This document shows positions 9,105-17,049 of a stretch of DNA of 64,000 nt, piece after piece (the first letter of the stretch is position 1; the number at the start of each line of letters is the position of its first letter). The position numbers and the translations under genes are program-made. The notes beneath the pieces are model-generated. The model saw nothing but the letters and a program-made list of their open reading frames with translations. It did no database searches and was not told the origin of the DNA. The stretch comes from Candidatus Pristimantibacillus lignocellulolyticus (GTDB taxonomy: Bacteria; Bacillota; Bacilli; Paenibacillales; Paenibacillaceae). Where the stretch lies: contig CP097899.1 of the NCBI GenBank assembly GCA_023639215.1, positions 3,158,001 through 3,222,000 of the forward strand. Direction: 5' to 3'.

Positions 9105-11171
9105 ATGTCGAAGCAATTGTCAGCGTATCTCAATCGAGATCTTAGTTGGATTGAATTTAATCGTCGTGTACTACAAGAGGCACAAGATTCAACCAATCCA
9201 TTATTAGAAAGAGCAAAATTTCTAGCTATTGTTACATCCAATTTAGATGAGTTTATGAGTGTACGTGTTGCAGGAATTCATGAGCAGATTCGAGCAGGAT
9301 TAACGAAAATGGACTTTACAGGATATTCACCGTCTGGTTTATGGAAGAGATTACAAAAGCGAACGAAAGATATCGTACATGATCAGTATCGTACATATCG
9401 AGATATTGTGAAATGTTTGAATAAGGAAGGTATTTTCATTCGCGATATGGCGGATTTGAATAGTACGCAACAAAAGTTGGTGGAGGATTATTTCTACGAT
9501 ATCGTTTTTCCTGTTTTAACACCAATGGCGGTTGACCAGAGTAGGCCTTTCCCGCATGTTCACACGAAAGAATTGTATCTTGCAGTTTCTTTGAGACATG
9601 AAAATCAAGGGAATCAAGAAGAACCATTATTTGCTATTATCCAAGTTCCTAGTATTTTACCGCGTTTTGTAACGATTCCTAGTCGTGGCAATAGTAAAAA
9701 ACAAGACTATATTTTACTAGAAGATTTATTGAAATCTTATATTCATACGTTGTTTAATGGGTACACACCATTTGCAGTAAGTACATTCCGATTAACACGT
9801 AATGCTGACCTAACGCTTGATGAAGAAGGCGCAGAGGATTTGTTAGAGGAAATTGAAAAAGAGCTTCGTCGTCGGAAATGGGGAGTTGCTGTTCGTCTTG
9901 AAATCGAACATGATATTGAACCATTTGCTTTAGAAATGCTAAAGGATGAACTTGAAATTAATGATGGTCTGTTTATGATAGATGGACCACTTGATCTTAG
10001 CTTCTTAATGAAATTTTCGAACTCTATTCCAGGGCGTGATCAACTTCGTAATGAGAAGTTTGAACCAGAATATGCTATGGAATTTGAAGATGCAGAAGAT
10101 ATAATGAGTGTTATCGCTCAAAGGGATGTTTTGTTGTATCATCCTTATGAATCATTTGAGCCGGTAAATGAATTTGTATGGCAAGCTGCCCGTGACCCAG
10201 AAGTATTAGCGATCAAAATGACGATGTATCGGGTTAACGGGCATTCCACGCTTGTAAAAGCATTGGAGTATGCGGCAGCAGAAGGTAAACAAGTTACTGT
10301 AGTTGTTGAATTAAAGGCAAGGTTTGATGAGGAACGAAATATAGCTTGGGCCAAGCAATTAGAACAAGCTGGATGTCATGTTGTATATGGACTGGTTGGC
10401 TTGAAAATTCATGCTAAGCTATTATTGGTCGTACGTCGAGAGCAACATGGATTGAAGCGATATGTTCATGTTGGAACAGGTAATTATAATGAAAATACAG
10501 CAAAACTATATACAGATATTGGGTTGATGACAAGTAACGATACGATAGGGGCAGATGCTTCGGCGCTCTTTAACGAGGTCACAGGATATTCTGTACCTCG
10601 TAACTGGGAAGCAATTGACGTTGCGCCTAGTGGTTTGAAACAAAAACTAATTAGATTAATTGATCGTGAAATTGAAAACGCTCATGCAGGTAAAGAAGCG
10701 AGAATCATTGCGAAAATGAATAGTTTATCGAATCAAGAGATGATAAATAAGTTGTATGAAGCTTCGATAGCAGGCGTCAAAATTGAATTAATTATTCGCG
10801 GTGTTTGTTGTTTAAAACCAGAAGTTCCTGGTCTAAGTGAAAACATTAAAGTGATAAGCATAGTCGATCGTTATCTTGAACATTCTAGGATTGTTTATTT
10901 CTATAACGATGGTGCTGAAGAAGTTTACTTATCTAGCGCGGATTGGATGACTAGAAATCTAGAGAAGCGCTTGGAGTTATTATGTCCTGTGTTTGACAAT
11001 GAACTAAAAAATACTCTAATCGTTTTGCTGAATTTGAGTCTTAGCGATAATACGAAAGCTAGACAATTGAAAATGACTGGTCAATATGAAGCAGTTGAGC
11101 GAGATCATGAAGAACCATTCCGGAGTCAATATGTTGCTCAGAAAGTGGCAAGGTGGAAGGGCGTACAATAA
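9105..11171 (+). CDS. ppk1: Polyphosphate kinase 1
   Basis: Reversibly polymerises the gamma-phosphate of ATP into inorganic polyphosphate. It is 688 residues, the normal PPK1 length. The N domain opens with YLNRDLSWIEFNRRVL and SNLDEFMSVRVAG. The two conserved catalytic histidines are in LKIHAKLLLVVR (about residue 432) and LEHSRIVYF (about 590), each within a phospholipase D-like half. The gene faces ppx tail to tail, so synthesis and breakdown of polyphosphate are encoded side by side. The stop codon lies in the loop of a small perfect hairpin (GCGTAC/GTACGC, 11161-11178). Confidence 0.97.
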   Translation: MSKQLSAYLNRDLSWIEFNRRVLQEAQDSTNPLLERAKFLAIVTSNLDEFMSVRVAGIHEQIRAGLTKMDFTGYSPSGLWKRLQKRTKDIVHDQYRTYRDIVKCLNKEGIFIRDMADLNSTQQKLVEDYFYDIVFPVLTPMAVDQSRPFPHVHTKELYLAVSLRHENQGNQEEPLFAIIQVPSILPRFVTIPSRGNSKKQDYILLEDLLKSYIHTLFNGYTPFAVSTFRLTRNADLTLDEEGAEDLLEEIEKELRRRKWGVAVRLEIEHDIEPFALEMLKDELEINDGLFMIDGPLDLSFLMKFSNSIPGRDQLRNEKFEPEYAMEFEDAEDIMSVIAQRDVLLYHPYESFEPVNEFVWQAARDPEVLAIKMTMYRVNGHSTLVKALEYAAAEGKQVTVVVELKARFDEERNIAWAKQLEQAGCHVVYGLVGLKIHAKLLLVVRREQHGLKRYVHVGTGNYNENTAKLYTDIGLMTSNDTIGADASALFNEVTGYSVPRNWEAIDVAPSGLKQKLIRLIDREIENAHAGKEARIIAKMNSLSNQEMINKLYEASIAGVKIELIIRGVCCLKPEVPGLSENIKVISIVDRYLEHSRIVYFYNDGAEEVYLSSADWMTRNLEKRLELLCPVFDNELKNTLIVLLNLSLSDNTKARQLKMTGQYEAVERDHEEPFRSQYVAQKVARWKGVQ

Positions 11172-11194
11172 AGTACGCATGGATTAAGTAACAA

Positions 11195-11245
11195 AAAAGC
11201 TGTACAAGTTCACCGCATACTAGGCGGTAAACTTGTACAGCTTTT
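11195..11245. terminator. Bidirectional terminator between ppk1 and ppx
   Basis: A very long stem: AAAAGCTGTACAAGTT pairs perfectly with AACTTGTACAGCTTTT, extended by ACCGC/GCGGT. A-rich and T-rich flanks let it work on both strands. Confidence 0.92.
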
Positions 11246-11268
11246 GTTATATATGAGAGTTTCAATTG

Positions 11269-12795
11269 TCATGCAATAGGTGTAACCTTCAAAACAGGTT
11301 TCACGTTCCATTGCTTTTTAAAATCATTTGCTAGCTCTTTAATTTTAATTTGTTCGATGGATAACTCTGATTTATCAGCTTGTGCTTGAATGATCATTTT
11401 TTCATCCGTAATTGTGAGATTGACTTGGTTAATGCTCTGGGTTTCGCTATGGTCTAGTGCAGCTGCAAGTTGAAGGAGCATTCCTAATTTACAAATAACA
11501 TCGATATCCTCCGTACTTATTAGCTCACTATAATCTTTCAGCTCATTACGTGTTTTGTTTTTGCTACGGTAAGATGCGATCGCCGCAACAAGCAATATCT
11601 CTTTATGAGATAAACCGTTCAAATGAGAATGAATGATTAGATAGAAGGTATGCTTACTGTAATCATAGTAATCAATTGTAGCACCGATACGATATAGATT
11701 TGCAGCAGTTTCGAGATACAATGACAATTGAGCTACATTCTCGTTACCATTGTACAGATGCTGTAATAATTGCACGGCTAGTTTACTCACATGTTCAACA
11801 TGAGTACGAGGTACTGCTGTGTGTAAGGCAAGCAAGTTTTGCACACTATATTGTAGTGGATGTTGTAATAGTGGTTGTTCAGGAAAAAATAGTTTGTGGA
11901 ATAGGCCATCTCTCAAGCCAGCACCGCAAATGATGTAATGTGTTCCTTGAATATATTGAAAGATCGTAGACATAACAGCAATCCCTGGAACAATGACATC
12001 GACACGATCCTTACTTAAACCAGCTTCCTTCTTACGTTTGTCTTGCGGAAGTTGGCTTAAATGTTGAAATAGCGTCCAAACTTGTTCTGATTGAATCGGA
12101 TAATTATGAGTTTGTGTGAATGGATACTGAATAGCTGCTTGATGAATTTTACCTAATGAACGTGCCGTTCCACCAACTGCGATAAGTGGTAAATGTGCAT
12201 ATTGTGATATCCACTCGTGTTTATTCAATGCAGTAATAACATCTTGTTGTAATGAATGTAGTTGTTGATCAGTCAACCCTTGGTGACTATCATACTTTTT
12301 ATTGAAGCTTACACAACCGAATGGAAAGGAGAATGAGTGAATGATTTTCCGATTAAGAAATAATGTGAGCTCGGAAGAACCACCTCCAATATCAAGTAGA
12401 AAGCCATCTTGAATGGATAGTGAATTGACCATGCCTAAAAAACCGAATTCAGCTTCTTCCCCGCCGGTAAGAACTCTAATCATCATCCCAGTAGCTTCGT
12501 ATACACGTTCTATGATCGTCTGTTGATTTGTGGCATTACGAATTGCAGCAGTCGCAATGGGGACGAGTGTTACGAGTTTATGTTGTGAAGCAAATAAAGT
12601 GAATATTTGTAATGTTTCAATGAGATCATTGATTCCATCATCATTTAGTTCACCTTGTTCATTCACTTTACCGCTTAATCGTGCGGAACGCTTATTACCA
12701 TCAACGACGCGATGAGCACCAGTTTCAGTTTTTTCATATATTACGAGTCGAATGGAATTCGATCCTATGTCAATAATGCCATAACGTTTCGTCAT
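11269..12795 (-). CDS. ppx: Exopolyphosphatase (Ppx/GppA family)
   Basis: Removes terminal phosphate from polyphosphate, or from pppGpp in GppA-type relatives. It is 508 residues, the long form. The N-terminal actin-like ATPase fold carries GIIDIGSNSIRLVIYE and LLDIGGGSSELTLF (about residue 140). Residues from about 310 form a C-terminal HD-like helical domain (FYLIIHSHLNGLSHKEILLVAAIA). The ribosome-binding site is AGGAGG, seven bases before the ATG. Its 3' end shares the bidirectional terminator with ppk1. Family members cannot be split into Ppx or GppA by eye. The position next to ppk1 favours polyphosphate. Confidence 0.92.
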   Translation of the reverse strand: MTKRYGIIDIGSNSIRLVIYEKTETGAHRVVDGNKRSARLSGKVNEQGELNDDGINDLIETLQIFTLFASQHKLVTLVPIATAAIRNATNQQTIIERVYEATGMMIRVLTGGEEAEFGFLGMVNSLSIQDGFLLDIGGGSSELTLFLNRKIIHSFSFPFGCVSFNKKYDSHQGLTDQQLHSLQQDVITALNKHEWISQYAHLPLIAVGGTARSLGKIHQAAIQYPFTQTHNYPIQSEQVWTLFQHLSQLPQDKRKKEAGLSKDRVDVIVPGIAVMSTIFQYIQGTHYIICGAGLRDGLFHKLFFPEQPLLQHPLQYSVQNLLALHTAVPRTHVEHVSKLAVQLLQHLYNGNENVAQLSLYLETAANLYRIGATIDYYDYSKHTFYLIIHSHLNGLSHKEILLVAAIASYRSKNKTRNELKDYSELISTEDIDVICKLGMLLQLAAALDHSETQSINQVNLTITDEKMIIQAQADKSELSIEQIKIKELANDFKKQWNVKPVLKVTPIA

Positions 12796-12892
12796 TATTT
12801 TCCTCCTGCTTGACTATCATTAATCCTTGATCATTAGTTTATCATAATGTGACAAAGCTTATCATATTTAACGTACAAATGTTCACAATTGT

Positions 12893-12921
12893 TTAAGATT
12901 AAATTCAAAATGTGATATAAT
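12893..12921 (+). promoter_or_regulatory. Promoter upstream of citZ (extended -10)
   Basis: TTAAGA, a 17-base spacer and TATAAT, with TGA before the -10 (TGATATAAT). It would give a leader of about 160 bases before citZ. I see no clear CcpA (cre) site. Confidence 0.6.
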
Positions 12922-13091
12922 ATACAAGTTATATAAATACATACTGATTCAATATATCAATGACTGCGATAAAGCATTTTTATCCTCGTTATTGTTCACT
13001 TTTTTGACAAAATCCTATATCATTGAAATTAGTGGTAAAGGATAGTCCGATTTCAAGTACTCATTCATTCAATAATAAAGGAGAGGGAACG

Positions 13092-14204
13092 ATGACAGCA
13101 ACAAAAGGTCTTGAAGGTATTGTAGCAGCACAATCATCCATCAGTTCTATTATTGATGGAATTTTGACATACCGTGGAATTAATATCGATGATCTCGCTG
13201 AGCATGCATCATTTGAAGAAGTTGCATATTTACTATGGTACGGTAAATTGCCAGATCGTGCAGAACTTGCAGATTTGCAACAAAAATTTGATAAGTATGC
13301 AGTTATTCCATCGGAAGTCATTGAAGGGATTAAGTTATATCCTAAAGATACCAATTCAATGGCAGCACTTCGAACAGCAGTTTCAAGTCTTGCGCTTTAT
13401 GATACGTCAAGTAATGAAATGTCACAGCCAGCGAATATACTGAAAGCGATTAAATTACAAGCGCAGCTACCTACGATTGTAGCGGCTTTTGCTCGTATTC
13501 GTGAAGGGAAAGAACCAATTGCTCCTAAACAAGGTGTTTCTATCGCTCACAATTTCTTGTATATGTTAACTGGTGAAGAGCCTGCTGATGTTGCCGTGAA
13601 AGCACTAGACCAAGCGCTAGTTCTTCATGCTGATCATGAATTGAATGCTTCTACCTTTGCTGCACGTGTAACTGTTGCGACTCTATCTGATATATATTCT
13701 GGTGTTACTTCTGCTATTGGAGCTTTGAAAGGCCCACTTCATGGTGGTGCAAACGAGGCTGTAATGGTTATGCTAGAGGAAATCGGTTCCAAAGAAAATG
13801 TGAATGCTTATATTGAAAAGGCATTAGCAAATAAAGTGAAAATTATGGGCTTTGGTCATCGTGTATATAAAAATGGTGATCCTCGTGCAAAACATTTGCA
13901 AAAAATGTCTCTTGAACTTGGTAAGCTTACAGGTAATATGGAACTGTATGAAATGTCAGTACAAATCGAAGATCTTGTTACAGGTCAAAAAGGCTTAAAG
14001 CCGAATGTAGACTTCTATTCTGCTTCCGTTTATACTGCATTAAAAATTCCTCGTGATTTGTTCACGCCAATATTTGCAATTAGCCGTGTTTCTGGGTGGA
14101 GTGCTCATATTCTTGAACAATACGAGAACAATCGTCTAATTCGTCCTCGTGCTGAATATGTTGGACCTGTAGGTGCATCATATATTGGTATCGATGAGAG
14201 GTAA
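13092..14204 (+). CDS. citZ: Citrate synthase
   Basis: Condenses acetyl-CoA and oxaloacetate to citrate, the entry step of the TCA cycle. It is 370 residues, the short Gram-positive type II-like form. Catalytic-site blocks are LHADHELNASTF, GPLHGGANEAV (active-site His) and GFGHRVYKNGDPRA (second active-site His). I place the start at ATG 13092 after AAAGGAGAGG. An in-frame ATG at 13023 has no ribosome-binding site. It is the first gene of citZ-icd-mdh, the same order as in B. subtilis. Confidence 0.96.
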   Translation: MTATKGLEGIVAAQSSISSIIDGILTYRGINIDDLAEHASFEEVAYLLWYGKLPDRAELADLQQKFDKYAVIPSEVIEGIKLYPKDTNSMAALRTAVSSLALYDTSSNEMSQPANILKAIKLQAQLPTIVAAFARIREGKEPIAPKQGVSIAHNFLYMLTGEEPADVAVKALDQALVLHADHELNASTFAARVTVATLSDIYSGVTSAIGALKGPLHGGANEAVMVMLEEIGSKENVNAYIEKALANKVKIMGFGHRVYKNGDPRAKHLQKMSLELGKLTGNMELYEMSVQIEDLVTGQKGLKPNVDFYSASVYTALKIPRDLFTPIFAISRVSGWSAHILEQYENNRLIRPRAEYVGPVGASYIGIDER

Positions 14205-14440
14205 TTCAAAACATTTACTTGTGATCACGCAGTAATTCGTTGTAGCTTAATCGGCATCGAAGCTGCCATTCATCGGAAGCCTGCGATGCTCGTGTACTAA
14301 AAATGTACACTCTGCTTCTCGTTTCCTAGCTTCATTGCATCTTCTCGGTGCTGACAAGCAATTGTTTTGAAACCTCATTATAATAAGAGTTCAAAACAAA
14401 CTAAATATAGATTTAACCAATTTAAGGAGGATTTTATTAC
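14205..14440 (+). promoter_or_regulatory. Long structured leader between citZ and icd
   Basis: 236 non-coding bases with several inverted repeats: GCATCG/CGATGC, GTGTAC/GTACAC, TGCT-GACA-AGCA, and a perfect 10-bp stem TTGTTTTGAA/TTCAAAACAA. No clear T-run follows the last hairpin, so it is not an ordinary terminator. TGCT, AAGCA and the A/T-rich inverted repeat recall the leader-element family at mdh and rph, but the last arm is well separated from AAGGAGG here. Confidence 0.45.
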
Positions 14441-15736
14441 ATGTCATTATTCGAACAATTCGCAATGCCTACTGAAGGCGAGAAAATTACAATCCAGAAC
14501 GGCACACTTCAAGTTCCAAACCAACCAATTATTCCATTCATCGAAGGTGACGGAACTGGTCGCGACATTTGGGCAGCTTCTAAACGTGTACTTGATGCAG
14601 CTGTTGAAAAAGCTTATAACGGCGACAAAAAAATCGCTTGGTATGAAGTTTTTGCTGGAGAAAAAGCATTCAATGGTTATGGCGAATGGTTGCCTGCTGA
14701 TACACTAACTGCAATTCGTGAATATATCGTAGCAATTAAAGGTCCTCTTACTACTCCAATCGGTGGTGGTATTCGTTCATTAAACGTTGCACTTCGTCAA
14801 GAACTTGACCTGTATACTTGTATCCGTCCTGTTCGTTATTTTGATGGTGTTCCTTCACCAGTTAAACGTCCTGAACTAGTAGACATGGTTATCTTCCGTG
14901 AAAATACAGAAGATATTTATGCAGGAATCGAGTATCAAGAAGGTTCTGAAGCAGTTAAAAAAGTAATCGCATTCCTTCAAAATGAAATGAATGTTAACAA
15001 AATTCGTTTCCCTGAAACTTCTGGAATTGGTATTAAACCAGTTTCATCTGAAGGTTCAAAACGTCTTGTACGTGCTGCGATTGAATATGCAATCAAACAT
15101 AACCGTAAAACAGTAACACTAGTTCATAAAGGTAATATCATGAAATTTACTGAGGGTGCTTTCAAAAACTGGGGCTACGAAGTGGCTGAACAAGAATTTG
15201 CTGAGCAAACTTTCACTTGGGATCAATATGATCGCATTAAAGAAGCTGAAGGTGTAGAGGCGGCTAACGCGGCTCAATCGGCAGCTGAAGCAGCTGGTAA
15301 AATTATCGTTAAAGATGCAATTGCTGATATTGCTCTTCAACAAGTTCTAACTCGTCCAACTGACTTTGATGTTATCGCAACACTTAACTTGAATGGTGAC
15401 TACCTATCCGATGCACTTGCTGCACAAGTTGGTGGTATTGGTATCGCTCCAGGAGCGAACATCAACTACTTGACTGGTCATGCGATTTTCGAAGCTACTC
15501 ATGGTACTGCTCCGAAATATGCTGATAAAGATGTAGTTAACCCAGGTTCTGTTATTCTTTCTGGCGTAATGCTTCTTGAGCACCTAGGCTGGCAAGAAGC
15601 TGCTGACCTTATCTACAAAGGTATGGAAACAGCAATTAACAACAAAACAGTAACGTATGACTTCGCGCGTCTAATGGAAGGCGCTACAGAAGTTAAATGT
15701 TCTGAATTCGCTAACCAAATCATTAGCAACCTATAA
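14441..15736 (+). CDS. icd: Isocitrate dehydrogenase (NADP-dependent)
   Basis: Oxidative decarboxylation of isocitrate to 2-oxoglutarate. At 431 residues it has the length of the bacterial homodimeric NADP enzyme. Characteristic blocks are IPFIEGDGTGRDIW, GPLTTPIGGGIRSLNVALRQ, VPSPVKRPELVDMVIFRENT (substrate-binding Ser and Arg), LVHKGNIMKFTEG and ATLNLNGDYLSD. The ribosome-binding site is AAGGAGG. It lies between citZ and mdh, and its own terminator follows. Confidence 0.96.
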   Translation: MSLFEQFAMPTEGEKITIQNGTLQVPNQPIIPFIEGDGTGRDIWAASKRVLDAAVEKAYNGDKKIAWYEVFAGEKAFNGYGEWLPADTLTAIREYIVAIKGPLTTPIGGGIRSLNVALRQELDLYTCIRPVRYFDGVPSPVKRPELVDMVIFRENTEDIYAGIEYQEGSEAVKKVIAFLQNEMNVNKIRFPETSGIGIKPVSSEGSKRLVRAAIEYAIKHNRKTVTLVHKGNIMKFTEGAFKNWGYEVAEQEFAEQTFTWDQYDRIKEAEGVEAANAAQSAAEAAGKIIVKDAIADIALQQVLTRPTDFDVIATLNLNGDYLSDALAAQVGGIGIAPGANINYLTGHAIFEATHGTAPKYADKDVVNPGSVILSGVMLLEHLGWQEAADLIYKGMETAINNKTVTYDFARLMEGATEVKCSEFANQIISNL

Positions 15737-15757
15737 TATATTGCTTGAATAGAATTC

Positions 15758-15790
15758 AAACAAAGAGAGCCGGTTCGGCTCTCTTTGTTT
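15758..15790 (+). terminator. Terminator after icd
   Basis: A 15-bp perfect stem (AAACAAAGAGAGCCG with CGGCTCTCTTTGTTT) around GTT. Read-through or a separate promoter must serve mdh. Confidence 0.85.
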
Positions 15791-15805
15791 ACATAAATGA
15801 TTACA

Positions 15806-15956
15806 TATGAAAAATTAAGTGTATGCTTACGAAGTGATTTTTCAATAACATAGAGGCACATCAAGAAGCATATGGAAAATTAAGTGTATGCTTAAGATGA
15901 TATTTTTTAATTACATAGAGGCTCAATCAAGAAGTATATGAAAAATTGTAGGAGGT
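15806..15956 (+). promoter_or_regulatory. Tandem leader element (two copies) before mdh
   Basis: Two units of about 65 bases. Each contains AAAATTAAGTGTATGCTTA, an A/T-rich arm, the loop block CATAGAGGC..CAAGAAG and a complementary arm. Stem 1 is ATTTTTCA 15837-15844 with TGGAAAAT 15873-15880. Stem 2 is ATTTTTTA 15902-15909 with TGAAAAAT 15939-15946. A further TGAAAAAT at 15808-15815 can pair instead with 15837-15844. The last arm ends three bases before AGGAGGT (15950-15956). Confidence 0.65.
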
Positions 15957-15964
15957 ATAATTAT

Positions 15965-16918
15965 ATGGCAATTACACGTAAAAAAATCTCGATTGTTGGT
16001 GCTGGTTTCACTGGTGCGACTACAGCTTTGATGATTGCTCAAAAAGAGCTTGGAGATGTCGTATTAGTTGATATTGCTCCTCTTGAAAATCCAACAAAAG
16101 GTAAAGCTTTAGATATGCTTGAAGCGACTCCTGTAATGGGCGTGGATGCTAATATTATCGGTACTTCTAATTATGATGATACGAAAGATTCTGATATCGT
16201 TATTATTACTGCCGGTATTGCTCGTAAGCCAGGAATGAGCCGCGATGATCTTGTGAACACGAATGCGGGTATTGTGAAGTCTGTATGTGAAAACATTAGA
16301 CATACTAGCCCTAATGCTTATGTCATTATTTTAAGTAACCCAGTTGATGCGATGACATATACAGCGTATGAAACACTTGGATTCCCTAAGAACCGTGTAA
16401 TCGGTCAATCTGGTGTTCTTGATACCGCTCGTTATTGCACATTTATCGCACAGGAACTTAACGTATCTGTAGAAGATGTTCGTGGATTCGTGCTTGGTGG
16501 TCATGGTGATGATATGGTACCTCTAGTTCGTTACTCCAACGTTGCAGGCATTCCAATCGAGAAATTGATCCCTGCAGATCGTATCGAAGCAATCGTTCAA
16601 CGTGCTCGTGTTGGTGGTGGAGAGATCGTAAGTCTTCTAGGTAACGGCAGTGCGTACTATGCGCCAGCAGCTTCGATCGTTCAGATGACGGAAGCTATAC
16701 TGAAAGATAAGAAACGAATCATTCCTGTTATTGCTTACCTTGAGGGTGAATATGGTTATAATAACTTGTTCATCGGAGTTCCAGCTGTACTTGGAGGCGA
16801 CGGGCTTGAAAGAATTATTGAGCTTGATCTTACAGAGGAAGAGCAAGCTGCACTTGATAAATCTGCAAGTTCTGTAACGAGTGTTATTGAAGTTGTTAAA
16901 GCAGGTCTAAGCATTTAG
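15965..16918 (+). CDS. mdh: Malate dehydrogenase
   Basis: Oxidises malate to oxaloacetate with NAD, closing the TCA cycle. It is 317 residues of the LDH-like tetrameric type found in Bacillus. The Rossmann fold has GAGFTGATTALM near residue 12 and an acidic residue (VDIAPL) at the end of the second strand, consistent with NAD preference. SRDDLVNTNAGIV and VLGGHGDDMVPLVR carry the substrate-binding Arg and catalytic His. The start is ATG 15965, eight bases after AGGAGGT. An upstream in-frame ATG at 15938 has no such site. Confidence 0.95.
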   Translation: MAITRKKISIVGAGFTGATTALMIAQKELGDVVLVDIAPLENPTKGKALDMLEATPVMGVDANIIGTSNYDDTKDSDIVIITAGIARKPGMSRDDLVNTNAGIVKSVCENIRHTSPNAYVIILSNPVDAMTYTAYETLGFPKNRVIGQSGVLDTARYCTFIAQELNVSVEDVRGFVLGGHGDDMVPLVRYSNVAGIPIEKLIPADRIEAIVQRARVGGGEIVSLLGNGSAYYAPAASIVQMTEAILKDKKRIIPVIAYLEGEYGYNNLFIGVPAVLGGDGLERIIELDLTEEEQAALDKSASSVTSVIEVVKAGLSI

Positions 16919-16932
16919 TCTTTGCATTAAAT

Positions 16933-17003
16933 AAGGTCCTATCGATGGTATAGAAAACATAGAGAAAGAATCTCTATCATTTCTACATCGGCAGGACCTT
17001 TTG
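16933..17003 (+). terminator. Terminator after mdh
   Basis: AAGGTCCT and AGGACCTT form the outer stem, GATG/CATC and TAGAAA/TTTCTA the inner part. A short T-run follows. Confidence 0.8.
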
Positions 17004-17049
17004 TTATGTTACTATAGATAAATAGTATTTAATTTGAGGTGAACGATTA

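Noticed and set aside
11161..11178. Hairpin GCGTAC/GTACGC over the ppk1 stop codon as a recoding signal
   Set aside because: No slippery site or continued frame is present. It is probably chance next to the real terminator.
11700..11933. Plus-strand frame opposite ppx
   Set aside because: It lies wholly in ppx, has no ribosome-binding site and no protein-like pattern. Similar antisense frames over dnaE, pyk, accD, clpP, lonB, hemA and others were left out for the same reason.
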